DNA of 17,746 nt from assembly GCA_008501785.1 (NCBI GenBank), contig QQUD01000147.1:1-17746 (forward strand), given 5' to 3'. Each line of letters starts with the position of its first letter. Within the stretch, counting starts at the first letter, position 1. Made by a program: the position numbers and the translations under genes. The notes under the pieces were generated by a model, which worked only from the letters and a program-made list of their open reading frames with translations, had not been told where the DNA came from and ran no database searches. This DNA comes from Chloroflexota bacterium. GTDB taxonomy: Bacteria; Chloroflexota; Anaerolineae; Promineifilales; Promineifilaceae. Of this stretch, positions 17,247 through 17,746 are shown piece after piece.

Positions 17247-17746
17247 TTATGAGTCGTCTCGTAACAGGTATAGTTGGACAACACTCAAGACAGCCAGGAT
17301 AAAAAGCAAAACAATGGATAAGGCGGCACCATACCCCATTTTGAAGTAAGTGAAAGAATTATTATAAATCCAGTAAACGGCCGTAATGGTTTGATTTCGA
17401 GGGCCACCCTGGGTCATGATATAAAATTGATCAAAAGCTAGGAAAGAGCCAATAACCGATAAGACTAAAGACAAAGCAATTGTTTGCCGCAGTAAAGGTA
17501 AAGTAATGTAGCGCATTCTGGTCATCTTGTTGGCTCCATCCACCTCCGCCGCCTCGTAAAGCTCATCGGGGATTCCCTGCATACCAGCCAGCAGCAAAAC
17601 CATTGTTAAGCCAACCGTTTTCCAGACAATGGATATCACAATGACATAGAGCGCCAGGTCTTTATCACCTAACCACAAGATTGATTTGTCTATCAGTCCA
17701 ATATCTATCAATAACTTATTAATAATCCCGACCCGATCATTGAGCA
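17247..17746 (-). CDS. Carbohydrate ABC transporter permease, MalF/UgpA type (5' end cut)
   Basis: The C-terminal ~166 residues of a sugar permease. The frame stays open to the window edge, reading LNDRVGIINKLLIDIGL before the segment WLGDKDLALYVIVISIVW, so the visible TTG at 17711 is not the true start. The EAA loop is ELYEAAEVDGANKMTRMRYI followed by TLPLLRQT; after it come FDQFYIMTQGGP and the final membrane segment ending YLLRDDS, all typical of MalF/UgpA-type proteins. The stop is 22 bases before the MalG-type start, so the two are cotranscribed. Contains one ACGGCCGT copy (17377-17384). Confidence 0.94.
   Translation of the reverse strand, partial: LNDRVGIINKLLIDIGLIDKSILWLGDKDLALYVIVISIVWKTVGLTMVLLLAGMQGIPDELYEAAEVDGANKMTRMRYITLPLLRQTIALSLVLSVIGSFLAFDQFYIMTQGGPRNQTITAVYWIYNNSFTYFKMGYGAALSIVLLFILAVLSVVQLYLLRDDS

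Overview
The window is one continuous carbohydrate-use locus, probably from an uncultured member of the Chloroflexota (Anaerolineae-like). That guess rests on the sugar-binding lipoprotein, which has an LGAC lipobox followed by a long Ala/Pro/Glu linker of the kind common in that group, on a base composition near 50% GC, and on the mix of ABC sugar transporters. It is an inference from style; there is no phylogenetic marker gene. No tRNA, rRNA, CRISPR array or transposase was seen.

Layout. Nearly everything is on the minus strand and is read from right to left. From 12920 down to 3904 lies a tight operon: split transketolase (N and C subunits), a glycerol-kinase-like FGGY kinase, a DUF2291 protein, and a ribose-type ABC importer (two-domain ATPase, permease, and a substrate-binding lipoprotein that carries two near-identical binding domains in one chain). 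A strong intrinsic terminator follows. A second group continues leftwards: a CNHC thioredoxin-like protein, the sugar mutarotase RbsD, a 25-codon vestige of ribokinase, an L-fucose/L-arabinose-isomerase-family enzyme and, after a gap, an aldo/keto reductase. Divergent from the transketolase genes is a SorC/DeoR-family sugar-responsive regulator (13139-14095, plus strand). Its promoter region is rich in palindromic operator-like sites. Convergent with the regulator is a third group: two oligosaccharide-type ABC permeases (one cut by the window edge) and a GH127 beta-L-arabinofuranosidase, consistent with uptake and trimming of plant-type oligosaccharides.

Working together. The central set reads as import of a monosaccharide, anomer/ring interconversion (RbsD), aldose-to-ketose isomerisation, ketose phosphorylation by the FGGY kinase, and two-carbon transfer by the split transketolase. 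This matches the logic of the known transketolase route for D-apiose, but the isomerase belongs to a different family from the one I associate with that route, so the substrate is open. The ribokinase vestige between rbsD and the isomerase suggests the locus was rebuilt from a ribose operon.

Most notable: (1) the tandem-duplicated binding protein; (2) the ribokinase vestige, translationally coupled to the isomerase; (3) a highly iterated palindrome ACGGCCGT, 14 exact copies, used in all three codon phases; (4) a second vestige-like short ORF coupled to GH127; (5) long-loop inverted repeats at most loosely spaced gene junctions.
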